A DNA stretch of 64,000 nt from Lebetimonas natsushimae (lineage in GTDB: Bacteria; Campylobacterota; Campylobacteria; Campylobacterales; Nautiliaceae): assembly GCF_002335445.1 (NCBI RefSeq), contig NZ_BDME01000001.1, positions 372,001-436,000 of the forward strand. Reading direction: 5' to 3'. Each line of letters starts with the position of its first letter. Positions within the stretch are counted from its first letter, which is position 1. Shown in pieces: positions 41,951 through 49,666 of the stretch. Position numbers and translations under genes: made by a program. The notes under the pieces were generated by a model. That model did not search any database. It was not told the origin of the DNA and worked only from the letters and a program-made list of their open reading frames with translations.

Positions 41951-42253
41951 CTATATATTTAAACTTTCTAAAAATTCTATTAGAACTTCTTCAATGGTTG
42001 CCTCTTTTTTTTGAGGTATATATATTTTGAAATATTTGTCATCTATATCTTTGCCGGTTATTATATTTTTCATAAAAATTGCTTTTAAGAAACTTATTAA
42101 TTTGTTTTTATCTTTTGTCTGGTATGCAGGTGATTTCATGGAAGAGTATTCTTTTGTTTTAGTATCATAAAGAATTATATATTTGCATTCTTCAAAATGC
42201 GGGCAGAATTTTGAATTCATCCATTCTCCGTCACTTGTTATTATTATTTTCAT
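41951..42253 (-). CDS. NifX/MTH1175-like small protein
   Basis: A 100-residue protein beginning MKIIITSDGEWMNSKFCPHFEECKYIILYDTKTKEY, which follows the pattern of the dinitrogenase iron-molybdenum cofactor-binding family (SDG, then a conserved HF with ..YFlIYD). Two cysteines (C17 and C23, in FCPHFEEC) flank the histidine and could bind metal. The usual C-terminal GG-x-G loop is not evident, so the family link is tentative. It is divergent from selA across a 62-base region with a perfect 17-base palindrome, so it may be coregulated with selenium genes. Confidence 0.5.
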   Translation of the reverse strand: MKIIITSDGEWMNSKFCPHFEECKYIILYDTKTKEYSSMKSPAYQTKDKNKLISFLKAIFMKNIITGKDIDDKYFKIYIPQKKEATIEEVLIEFLESLNI

Positions 42254-42284
42254 AATAATCCTTTTTTTGTTAAAATATTAACAA

Positions 42285-42301
42285 AAATACCGGCGGTATT
42301 T
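42285..42301. promoter_or_regulatory. Perfect 17-base palindrome upstream of selA
   Basis: AAATACCG-G-CGGTATTT lies 15 bases before the selA start and about 30 bases before the divergent gene. It could be an operator for both genes, or form a 6-base-pair hairpin in the selA leader. Confidence 0.6.
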
Positions 42302-42315
42302 AACAAAGGGAAAAA

Positions 42316-43665
42316 ATGAATCTGTTTAGACAAATTCCAAAAGTAGATAAACTTTTAAAAAATAAAAATCTTCAGGATATTCCGGAAAATGTTTTGATTT
42401 ATTCAATACATTCAGTTTTGGATGAATTAAGGGAAAAAATAAAAAACAGTCAAATTGATAAAATTGATGAAGAAAAAATAATTAATAATATTGTAAAAAA
42501 GGCAGATGATATACTTTCTCCTTCTTTAATCAATGTAATTAATGCCACAGGTGTGACAATTCATACAAATCTTGGCAGAAGTTTGATTGACGAAGAAATT
42601 TTTAACGCGGCCAAAAAAGTCAGTACACATTATTGCAATTTGGAATATGATTTAAATAAAGGCAAAAGGGGGGACAGGTATCATCACAGTGCAAAACATT
42701 TAAGTTTTTTATTTAATTGTGAAGATGCTCTGATAGTAAACAATAACGCAGCAGCCGTGTTTTTGATATTAAATACTTTTGCAAAAGAGAGGGAAGTTGT
42801 GGTATCAAGGGGAGAGCTTGTTGAAATAGGCGGAAGTTTCAGGGTGCCTGAGGTTATGAAAGCAAGCGGTGCAAAACTTGTGGAAATCGGTACTACCAAT
42901 AAAACTAAACTCAAAGATTATGAAGAGTCTATTAATGAAAATACAGCAATGCTTATGAAAGTTCATAAATCAAACTATACTATAGAAGGATTTACCGAAG
43001 AAGTTTATATTGATGAAATTATCAAGCTTTCCCGTAAATATAATCTTCTTGATTATTATGATTTGGGAAGTGCTTACATTCCAAAGCTTCCTTACGGACT
43101 TTCAAATACTGAACCATCTATCAATGATATTATGAAACTATCCCCCTCACTTGTGAGTTTCAGCGGAGATAAACTTTTCGGAGGTGTTCAGGCGGGAATA
43201 ATTATTGGTAAAAAAGAATTAATCAATAAACTCAAAAAAAATCAGATATTAAGAATGTTCAGGGTGGATAAAATTACACTTTCTTTGATCCAAGCCACGA
43301 CACTTGCATATATTAAAAAAGAATATGAAAAAATTCCAACCCTAAAGCAGATTTTTACTTCAATAGATACTCTTAAACAAAAGGCAAAAAAAATACTTTC
43401 TCTAACTCCGAGCTTAAGGGCTAATATAAAAGAATCAAAGACTTATGTAGGCGGAGGAACGATGCCAAATAAGGAAATACCTACAGTGGTGATTGAAATT
43501 GAGGGAAATGCCCTTAGTTGGGAGAGAAAATTTAGGGAAAAACTGGTTATCGGCAGAATAGAAAATGACCGTTTTGTTTTGGATATGAGAACAATTCAGG
43601 ATGATGAAATAGAAAAACTAGCTAGTATTATAAACGAATTAATAAGCTGTGAGGTGAAAAAATGA
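42316..43665 (+). CDS. selA: L-seryl-tRNA(Sec) selenium transferase
   Basis: SelA is the decameric PLP enzyme that turns Ser-tRNA(Sec) into Sec-tRNA(Sec) with selenophosphate. The 449-residue protein has the family's VINATGVTIHTNLGRSLI (about residues 74-91), GKRGDRYHHSAKHL, VNNNAAAVFLILNTFA, and the PLP lysine in VSFSGDKLFGGVQAGIIIGK (about residues 276-295). It follows a likely TAAAAT promoter and a 17-base palindrome, and overlaps selB by 4 bases. Confidence 0.97.
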   Translation: MNLFRQIPKVDKLLKNKNLQDIPENVLIYSIHSVLDELREKIKNSQIDKIDEEKIINNIVKKADDILSPSLINVINATGVTIHTNLGRSLIDEEIFNAAKKVSTHYCNLEYDLNKGKRGDRYHHSAKHLSFLFNCEDALIVNNNAAAVFLILNTFAKEREVVVSRGELVEIGGSFRVPEVMKASGAKLVEIGTTNKTKLKDYEESINENTAMLMKVHKSNYTIEGFTEEVYIDEIIKLSRKYNLLDYYDLGSAYIPKLPYGLSNTEPSINDIMKLSPSLVSFSGDKLFGGVQAGIIIGKKELINKLKKNQILRMFRVDKITLSLIQATTLAYIKKEYEKIPTLKQIFTSIDTLKQKAKKILSLTPSLRANIKESKTYVGGGTMPNKEIPTVVIEIEGNALSWERKFREKLVIGRIENDRFVLDMRTIQDDEIEKLASIINELISCEVKK

Positions 43666-45491
43666 GGAATATAATTATCGGAACCGCAGGACATGTAGAC
43701 CACGGAAAAACATCTTTGATTGAAGCAATGACAGGATATAACGGGGATGAGCTAAAAGAAGAAAAAGAAAGAGGAATTACGATTGATCTGAGTTTTACAA
43801 ATATGAAAAGAGGGGATGTAAATGTTGCGTTTATTGACGTACCGGGTCATGAAAAGCTTGTAAAAAATATGATTAGCGGTGCGTTCGGATTTGATGCAAC
43901 TCTTTTTGCAATTGATGCAAATGAGGGTATTATGCCTCAAACCATAGAGCATTTGGAAGTTTTGGATATTTTAAAAGTAAAAAACATTATTGTGGCTTTG
44001 ACAAAAATAGATTTAGCAAGCGAAGAGATTATTGAAAAAAGAAAAAAAGAGATAAAAGATTTAATAGCTAAATTTAAAAATTTAAAACTGCTTGATATTA
44101 TTCCAACTTCAACCAAAATGCCGGAAACCATAGAAAATCTTAAAAATTATCTTTTTAATCTGCCTCCAAGAAACATAACCCATTCTAAGTTTTTCAGATA
44201 TTATATAGACAGGGTGTTTTCCCTAAAAGGTATAGGTACTGTTGTAACGGGAACGGTTTTGAGCGGTAAAATAAGGCTTAAAGATAAAGTTTATGTTAAT
44301 GAAACGGGAACTATCACAACAGTTAAAAATTTGCAGGTACACGGTGAAAATGTAGCCGAAGCCCATACACACCAAAGACTTGCAATTAATCTTAATATTT
44401 CCCACAATGAACTTAAAAAAGGATATTTACTAAGTACGAAAGGTTACCTCAGGGGATTTAAATTAATAGATGTGTATATTGCTCCGGTAGAAGGTAAAGA
44501 AATTAAGCACAATATGGAAGTTTTATTTATTAGCGGGGCAAAAAGAATACCTGCAAAAATTTTGATGTTTGATCAAAATGCAAAAGAAGGATTTGCAACA
44601 ATTAAACTTGAAGAAAAAGCATTTTTAGTTTATGGCGATCCTTTTGTAGTTCTTTACAAAGGTAGGGTAGTAGGGGGAGGAGAAGTGCTAAATCCTATAA
44701 GCGACCCTATTAAGAAAAATAAAAAATTGGAACTTTTAAAAGCATTACATAAAAAAGATTTTCAAACTGCGTTTTCTATTTTGGTGGAAAATCACAAACG
44801 AGGATTTGGCCTAATTCAAAGTTATCAAAGATTTAATTTTTCGCCTGATGAAGCTTTAGGAATTGCAAAAACATTAAAAAATGTATTTATTGATGAGGAA
44901 AATTACAATGTTTTTTCTCTTGATGTAAAAAAAGAAATAGAAAATGTAATTAAAGAAACATATGAAAAAAACAAATTTGCATTTTTATCTCCTGCATCGC
45001 TTAAGCTGAGGTTAAAATGGGCGAGTGAAAAACTGATAGAAACTGTTTTAAATGAATTTGTAGAAGATGGATTTTTAATAAAAGAGGGAAATATTTACAA
45101 AAGAAAAGATTTAGGAAACGTTAATATTGAAAAATCGGTAGAACACAGATTATACACCCTTTTGGATAATTCAGGGTTGACCCCGGAAGCACCTTATAAT
45201 ATATACGAAAAGTTAAATATTGACAGAAAAGTGGGCGACCAGGCTATGAAGAACCTTACAAAAGCCAAAAAAGTGGTAAGACTTGCCCATAATCTGTTTG
45301 TTACTGATAAAAATATAAATTTAGCCATTAAAAAAATGAAAGAAATAATAAAAAAAATTGGATATATTGATATTAAAACATTTAAAGAAGAGATGCCGAT
45401 GAGCAGAAAATATATCGTGGCTTATCTTGATTATCTCGATAATATGGGCGACATAATAAAAATAGAAAATAAAAGGTATTTAAAAAAATAG
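43662..45491 (+). CDS. selB: Selenocysteine-specific elongation factor SelB
   Basis: SelB brings Sec-tRNA to UGA codons marked by a SECIS hairpin. The 609-residue protein has EF-Tu-like GTPase motifs GTAGHVDHGKTSLIEAMTG, ERGITIDLSF, DVPGHEKLVKNM and ALTKIDL, then barrel domains and a C-terminal series of winged helices (about residues 380-609) that bind SECIS RNA. Length matches SelB, not the shorter EF-Tu. It overlaps selA by 4 bases and converges with selD across a 180-base inverted-repeat spacer. Confidence 0.96.
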   Translation: MRNIIIGTAGHVDHGKTSLIEAMTGYNGDELKEEKERGITIDLSFTNMKRGDVNVAFIDVPGHEKLVKNMISGAFGFDATLFAIDANEGIMPQTIEHLEVLDILKVKNIIVALTKIDLASEEIIEKRKKEIKDLIAKFKNLKLLDIIPTSTKMPETIENLKNYLFNLPPRNITHSKFFRYYIDRVFSLKGIGTVVTGTVLSGKIRLKDKVYVNETGTITTVKNLQVHGENVAEAHTHQRLAINLNISHNELKKGYLLSTKGYLRGFKLIDVYIAPVEGKEIKHNMEVLFISGAKRIPAKILMFDQNAKEGFATIKLEEKAFLVYGDPFVVLYKGRVVGGGEVLNPISDPIKKNKKLELLKALHKKDFQTAFSILVENHKRGFGLIQSYQRFNFSPDEALGIAKTLKNVFIDEENYNVFSLDVKKEIENVIKETYEKNKFAFLSPASLKLRLKWASEKLIETVLNEFVEDGFLIKEGNIYKRKDLGNVNIEKSVEHRLYTLLDNSGLTPEAPYNIYEKLNIDRKVGDQAMKNLTKAKKVVRLAHNLFVTDKNINLAIKKMKEIIKKIGYIDIKTFKEEMPMSRKYIVAYLDYLDNMGDIIKIENKRYLKK

Positions 45492-45508
45492 AAATAAAAA
45501 TTATTGAT

Positions 45509-45662
45509 AATGACTAAATGCACTCAACAAAAATGCAAATTATTTTTCGCGACGAAAAAGCTAAAAAGTATAAACAGCTTCGCAGCCCTACGGGTTAAGT
45601 GTACTTTTTTTAACGCTTTTTCTCTGCTTAAATTTGCAATTGTTTCGCTTTATTTAGTCATT
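45509..45662. repeat. Long imperfect inverted repeat between selB and selD
   Basis: The ends AATGACTAAAT (45509-45519) and ATTTAGTCATT (45652-45662) are exact complements. Further in, TGCAAATT pairs with AATTTGCA and GAAAAAGC with GCTTTTTC, and the centre holds CCC-TAC-GGG. No coding sequence or target-site duplication is visible. It may act as a bidirectional terminator for the two converging genes or be a relic of a small mobile element. Confidence 0.6.
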
Positions 45663-45672
45663 AGCTTTTTAT

Positions 45673-46716
45673 TTATTTAACGACTAAAGGAACTTCTTTA
45701 AATTCTTTAACGATTGCTATTGCCTTTGCGTTTATTCCTTTATCTTCCATTCTTTTTAAAAGTTTTTCCGCTTTTTCCTGAGATATACTGATTAAAAGTC
45801 CCCCGCTTGTCTGTGCGTCAAATAAAATCATCTGTTCTTCAAAACTTAAGTTTTTTTCAAATTTTACTTTTCCTTCTAAAAACATTTGATTATTATAACT
45901 TCCGGCAGGTATAATTCCCATAGCGGCCTGATTTATTGCTTCTTTTAAGAAAGGTACATTTTCAAATTCTATCTCTATTGTAAAATTATTTGCACTCATT
46001 TCATATAAATGTCCCAAAAGTCCAAAACCTGTAACGTCAGTCATTGCATTTACGCCAATTTCCCTGGCAATAAGGCTTGGTTTATAATTTAGCGTTCTTA
46101 AAATATCAGCGACTTCGGCGGCTGTGTTTTCATCCACTAAATCGGCTTTTATTGCCGTTGTTAAAATTCCCATTCCAAGAGGTTTTGTAAGAATAATTAC
46201 ATTATCTTTTTTTAAAGTGTTGTTTCTTATTATTTTTTGCGGATGAATTGTGCCTGTAACACTTAGACCGTAAATCATCTCCGGTGTTTCTATTGTATGA
46301 CCTCCTGCCAGTACCCCGCCGCACTCTTTTATTTTACTTTCCCCGCCTTTTAATATTTCATTTAAAACTTCTTTTCCGTGATGGCAGTTGTCAAATCCGA
46401 CAAGATTAAGGGCAGTTTTTACATCCCCTCCCATTGCAAACACATCGCTTAGGGAATTGGCAGCCGCAATCTGTCCGTAAACAAAAGGGTCGTCAACCAC
46501 AGGCGTTATAAAATCGGCTGTTTGCACAAGTGCTAAATCATCTGTTAATTTATATACACTTGCATCTTCATTTCCCTCAAATCCGACTATTAAATTTTCA
46601 TTTTTGCCATCAAGAACTTTTGTCGCTTTGTTTAGCTCCTCCGGAGCCAGTTTTCCTGCTCAGCCAGCTGCTCTTACATATTTTGTGAGTTTTGCACTGT
46701 TGTTTAGTTTAAGCAT
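45673..46716 (-). CDS. selD: Selenide, water dikinase SelD, itself a selenoprotein (UGA at codon 19)
   Basis: SelD makes selenophosphate from selenide and ATP. Read from the ATG at 46716 (AAAGGAAATAT upstream), the 347-residue protein starts MLKLNNSAKLTKYVRAAG, then UGA (46662-46660), then AGKLAPEEL. SelD proteins have Cys or Sec exactly here, so UGA is selenocysteine 19. A SECIS hairpin follows. Later motifs are QTADFITPVVDDPFVYGQIAAANSLSD and GGDVKTAL and GGHTIETPE. A gene caller would wrongly begin it at 46527. It is the last gene of the minus-strand operon. Confidence 0.95.
46634..46648 (-). promoter_or_regulatory. SECIS element of selD
   Basis: On the minus strand GGCTCC-GGA-GGAGCT forms a 6-base-pair stem (one G-U at its base) starting 12 bases after the UGA codon. 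GG of the loop is 18-19 bases after UGA, where bacterial SECIS loops sit. Confidence 0.75.
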
Positions 46717-46725
46717 ATATTTCCT

Positions 46726-47082
46726 TTAAAATGTTATTACTTTGTCTGCTTCTTCTACCCAGGCTGCTAAATCTTTCATAGTGGCTTTTATTTCCGGTGC
46801 AAAATATGGTTCGTTTTTAAATAATCCGCATCTTGCCTGACAAGTTCCGCATACTTTTAGTTTTATTCCGTTTTGATACATTTCTTTAAGCATTGCAACC
46901 AAATCGTTATCGTAATTTTCAGGTTTTTTATTACAGTCCCTTGCCATATCCACTGCGTCATTCATTAGAAAAATTCTTACATCATTTCCTTTTTCAAATA
47001 AAACTTTTGCAAGTCTAAGTCCGTTCCATGCTACATCGCTTCCATCATATGGCTCATGATTAAAAATAATTAGAATTTTCAT
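46726..47082 (-). CDS. DsrE-family protein of the selenium operon
   Basis: A 118-residue cytoplasmic DsrE/DsrF-like protein. It starts MKILIIFNHEPYDGSDVAWNG with the typical nucleotide-like fold, and has a cysteine group C78-G-T-C81-Q-A-R-C85 on the expected active loop (DsrE family uses a cysteine at this place to carry sulfur). The family relays persulfide sulfur between TusA-type carriers. Here it lies 9 bases before selD and overlaps the MerP-like gene by 4 bases, so a role in carrying selenium or sulfur to SelD is inferred. Confidence 0.8.
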   Translation of the reverse strand: MKILIIFNHEPYDGSDVAWNGLRLAKVLFEKGNDVRIFLMNDAVDMARDCNKKPENYDNDLVAMLKEMYQNGIKLKVCGTCQARCGLFKNEPYFAPEIKATMKDLAAWVEEADKVITF

Positions 47083-47360
47083 TTTACCTCCTTTATTTGT
47101 TGTATTTTTCCTTTATAACCCACAACTTCTATTGCATGTAAAAGTTTTTTTGGAGTTGTTTTTGTATTATCAAAAATCACTGCTGCAGTTTTTGTATGCA
47201 GCAATACTTTTGCTTTTATAACTCCAGGTGTCATTTTTAAACTTCTTTTTATTGCCGTTGTGCACAGAGGACAAGTCATTCCGCTTACTTGAATAATAGC
47301 CACTTTTTCAGCACTAAAAAGTGAGTTTAATAATATTAAACTTAAAAATATTTTTTTCAT
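47079..47360 (-). CDS. MerP-like periplasmic heavy-metal-associated domain protein
   Basis: The 93-residue protein has a signal peptide (MKKIFLSLILLNSLFS) and an HMA domain with G-M-T-C30-P-L-C33 (VSGMTCPLCTTAIKRSL), the soft-metal binding motif seen in MerP and copper chaperones. In mercury operons MerP hands Hg2+ to MerT. Here the neighbouring gene is a MerT fused to a TusA domain, and the operon ends in selD, so I infer that the pair carries a selenium species. It follows the fusion gene with no gap and overlaps dsrE by 4 bases. Confidence 0.8.
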   Translation of the reverse strand: MKKIFLSLILLNSLFSAEKVAIIQVSGMTCPLCTTAIKRSLKMTPGVIKAKVLLHTKTAAVIFDNTKTTPKKLLHAIEVVGYKGKIQQIKEVK

Positions 47361-47942
47361 TTACTCTCCCATAAACAGATATTGTGCCCAAAAAGGGTAG
47401 GTTAGCATAATTAATACAAAGACTGTGCCGATGCTTAAATATTTTACATAATTTTTGCAAATGCTGCCGCTGCAAACAGGCCTTTTTCTTAATTTTAAAA
47501 AATAATTCAGCCACAAATAAATAATAATAGTAGCGGCCGCAATTGTAAAATAAATTCTATAAGGTGCAAAAATATGTAAAAACGAAAGACTTCCGACACT
47601 CACTCCAAAAATTAAAAATAATAATGGTCCTAAACAGCAGGTGCTTGCCAAAATTGCAGTTATTGCGGCACCAGCTATAAGAGCCCAGAAAGATTTTGAT
47701 TCTTTACTTTCCGGAATTTCGCAAGAATAACCTTTTATGGCGTTAATTATTGTATTTTTCCCTTCTTTTTTTTCATTAAAATAAATTCCCTGGTTTTGTA
47801 AAAATCTTTTTACATTTTGGATTGAAGAGAAGGAATTAAGTTTTATTTCCAAAATTCCTTCCTCCATTTCTTCTAATGCCTCTTTTGTTTTAAGTACAGG
47901 TTCCGGACAAGCTAAATTTCTTAAATCCAGTTTTTTTACCAT
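47361..47942 (-). CDS. TusA-MerT fusion membrane protein
   Basis: The 193-residue protein joins two families. Residues 1-78 are a TusA/SirA domain with C12 in ACPEPVLKTKEALEEM and C74 in GYSCEI; they closely follow the TusA half of the YedF protein at 49076. Residues 85-193 are MerT-like: three transmembrane helices (85-110, 128-149, 166-188), a vicinal C102-C103 in ASTCCLGPLLFLIFG, and C157-x4-C162 in the second loop, as in MerT. TusA would be cytoplasmic. I infer that it takes up a selenium compound from the MerP-like protein and passes it to a TusA-type carrier. Mercury is an alternative ligand. Confidence 0.85.
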   Translation of the reverse strand: MVKKLDLRNLACPEPVLKTKEALEEMEEGILEIKLNSFSSIQNVKRFLQNQGIYFNEKKEGKNTIINAIKGYSCEIPESKESKSFWALIAGAAITAILASTCCLGPLLFLIFGVSVGSLSFLHIFAPYRIYFTIAAATIIIYLWLNYFLKLRKRPVCSGSICKNYVKYLSIGTVFVLIMLTYPFWAQYLFMGE

Positions 47943-49066
47943 TAAAACAGTTCCTGAGAAGTAATTTTATATTCAAAACTTTTTGGTACGTAATAATTTA
48001 ATACATCGTCATTTACCTCAGCATATGGATAACCGAACATATTAAGAGGATATTGCACCGGTTTTGGATAAAGCACAAAATCTCTTGCATGGTTAAATCC
48101 AACCCAGTTCATTTCCCATGAGTGAAGATATTTTTTAACCAATTTTTGCACTTTTGGATTGTCGTAAGAATATTTTTCCACTAATTCAAGTTTTGTAACA
48201 TCCGCCGGATCTGTTGGTATCCAACCGGCACCCGGAATGTAATATTCAGCCCTGCAGTGCTGCCATGTTGTAATATTTGCAAAACCTTTGCTATCGCTTT
48301 TTCCAAGTGCTTTGTCAAAATGGCTTTTTCCAAGTCTGATACCAAAAACTTCTCTTGCTGGAATCCCCGCCGCTCTTGTCAGGGCTGTAAAAAGTGAGCT
48401 TAAATCTGTACATTTTCCTCCAAACCATCCGTTTTTATAAATATATTCGGCAGTCGGTTGTTTTTGTTCCTGCATCATTTTCCCAACTTCACCTTTTCCA
48501 CATCCTACTACTTTAGGATTTCTGAAAGTGTGAGCCGTACACCACAAATAAATAGCTTTTACTTTTTGGAATCTATCTTTTTTACCTTTGGTAATAAGTT
48601 CCGCCACTTCTTTAACAAGCCCGTTTGTTGGAATATGAGCAGTCGGTTTTAGATATTTAAGCACCTCTTTTGGATACGGCAGATTTTTTTTGCTGGCTTC
48701 TTTAATCAGTTCTAAAGGAACGCTTCTGTCTTTTGTTTCAATTTCCATTTCCATTGTCAAAATTTTTGGCATTGCTGATTTTTCCCACTCGGCATAAAAA
48801 GTATTTGCATTATATTCATTTTTATTATTTATATCGTAATCGTTGTAATTTCCACCAAATCTTAAAAATTTTATTTTTTGATAAGGTGCGTTGTATGGAA
48901 GAGGGTTCCAAAGTCTGGCCGGATAAACCGGTTCGTCGTATTTTATATTGAAATAATATTCAACTCTGAATCTTCTAACCTTTTCATCATTAGCACTTGC
49001 AATACTCGGCAGTGATGCCGTCAGTCCTAAAGCTGCACCTGTTTTTAAAAATTCTCTTCTTTTCAT
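47942..49066 (-). CDS. Tat-exported transglutaminase-like protein
   Basis: The 374-residue protein starts MKRREFLKTGAALGLTASLP, a Tat signal with RR at residues 3-4. A transglutaminase-like catalytic triad is visible: C219 in GWFGGKCTDLSSLFTALTRAAGIPAREVFG, H270 in WQHCRAEYY, and D286 in WIPTDPAD. Such domains act as cysteine peptidases or peptide-bond transferases. A second cysteine group (C176, C189, in AIYLWCTAHTF and KVVGCGKGEV) is not part of the family core. Its presence between yedF and tusA-merT is unexplained. Its stop overlaps the next start by one base. Confidence 0.75.
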   Translation of the reverse strand: MKRREFLKTGAALGLTASLPSIASANDEKVRRFRVEYYFNIKYDEPVYPARLWNPLPYNAPYQKIKFLRFGGNYNDYDINNKNEYNANTFYAEWEKSAMPKILTMEMEIETKDRSVPLELIKEASKKNLPYPKEVLKYLKPTAHIPTNGLVKEVAELITKGKKDRFQKVKAIYLWCTAHTFRNPKVVGCGKGEVGKMMQEQKQPTAEYIYKNGWFGGKCTDLSSLFTALTRAAGIPAREVFGIRLGKSHFDKALGKSDSKGFANITTWQHCRAEYYIPGAGWIPTDPADVTKLELVEKYSYDNPKVQKLVKKYLHSWEMNWVGFNHARDFVLYPKPVQYPLNMFGYPYAEVNDDVLNYYVPKSFEYKITSQELF

Positions 49067-49075
49067 TTTGCTTCC

Positions 49076-49666
49076 CTATAAACTTATTGTATTTTTGTGA
49101 AGTAAAAAGTCCATTGTATCGTATGCGTTTCCAATTTCTCCGACTTTAAGTTCTTCAGGCGGAATTTTGTAATAATTCATACATACGCCGCAGGAATAGA
49201 TTTTTACACCCCTTTTTTCAAATTCTTTTAGAATTTCTATTGTTTTTTCATTTTTTGAAGTTAAAAACACACCTCTGTTTACACATACTATAATTTCCGG
49301 AAGTTTATTAAATTCAAGTGTGGTTTTTAAAAATCCCTCCATCAATATATGACCAAGCTCACCTTCTCCTACTTTATCATCTTTTATGAACAGAACTTTA
49401 TCTAAGAATTTGTCGCTATCATCTTCTTGTGGGGCGATGCTGCACTCATATCCTTTTACAATTCTGATTATGGTTTCACCGTTGTCAAGTTTTTCTTCTT
49501 CTGCCACAAGCCCCTGATTTGCTGCAAATCTTTTAACATTTTGAACAGATGATACAGCATTTACCAAAACTTCTAAAATTCCTTCATCCATACTTTCCAA
49601 TGCTTTTTTTGTTTCAAGTACCGGTTGTGGACATGCCATATTTCTGCAATCTATTTTTTTATTCAT
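49076..49666 (-). CDS. yedF: Selenium metabolism protein YedF (TusA plus DsrE-like)
   Basis: The 196-residue protein has an N-terminal TusA domain (C12 in NMACPQPVLETKKALESM, C75 in KGYECSI) and a C-terminal DsrE-like domain (KVLFIKDDKVGEGELGHILMEGFLKTTL, C128, and C159-G-V-C162). This two-domain form is the YedF family that co-occurs with SelD across genomes. It is thought to carry selenium or sulfur as a bound persulfide/selenide. The TusA half is paralogous to that of the MerT fusion. Overlaps the ATPase gene by 8 bases. Confidence 0.88.
   Translation of the reverse strand: MNKKIDCRNMACPQPVLETKKALESMDEGILEVLVNAVSSVQNVKRFAANQGLVAEEEKLDNGETIIRIVKGYECSIAPQEDDSDKFLDKVLFIKDDKVGEGELGHILMEGFLKTTLEFNKLPEIIVCVNRGVFLTSKNEKTIEILKEFEKRGVKIYSCGVCMNYYKIPPEELKVGEIGNAYDTMDFLLHKNTISL

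Noticed and set aside
45673-46527. Short SelD starting at 46527
   Set aside because: The upstream sequence continues in frame with SelD residues through a UGA in the family Cys/Sec position, with a proper ribosome site at 46716.
47079-47942. Mercury-resistance (mer) operon
   Set aside because: MerT- and MerP-like parts are present, but there is no merA or merR, MerT is fused to a YedF-like TusA domain, and the operon ends in selD. Mercury is kept as an alternative ligand, not the main reading.
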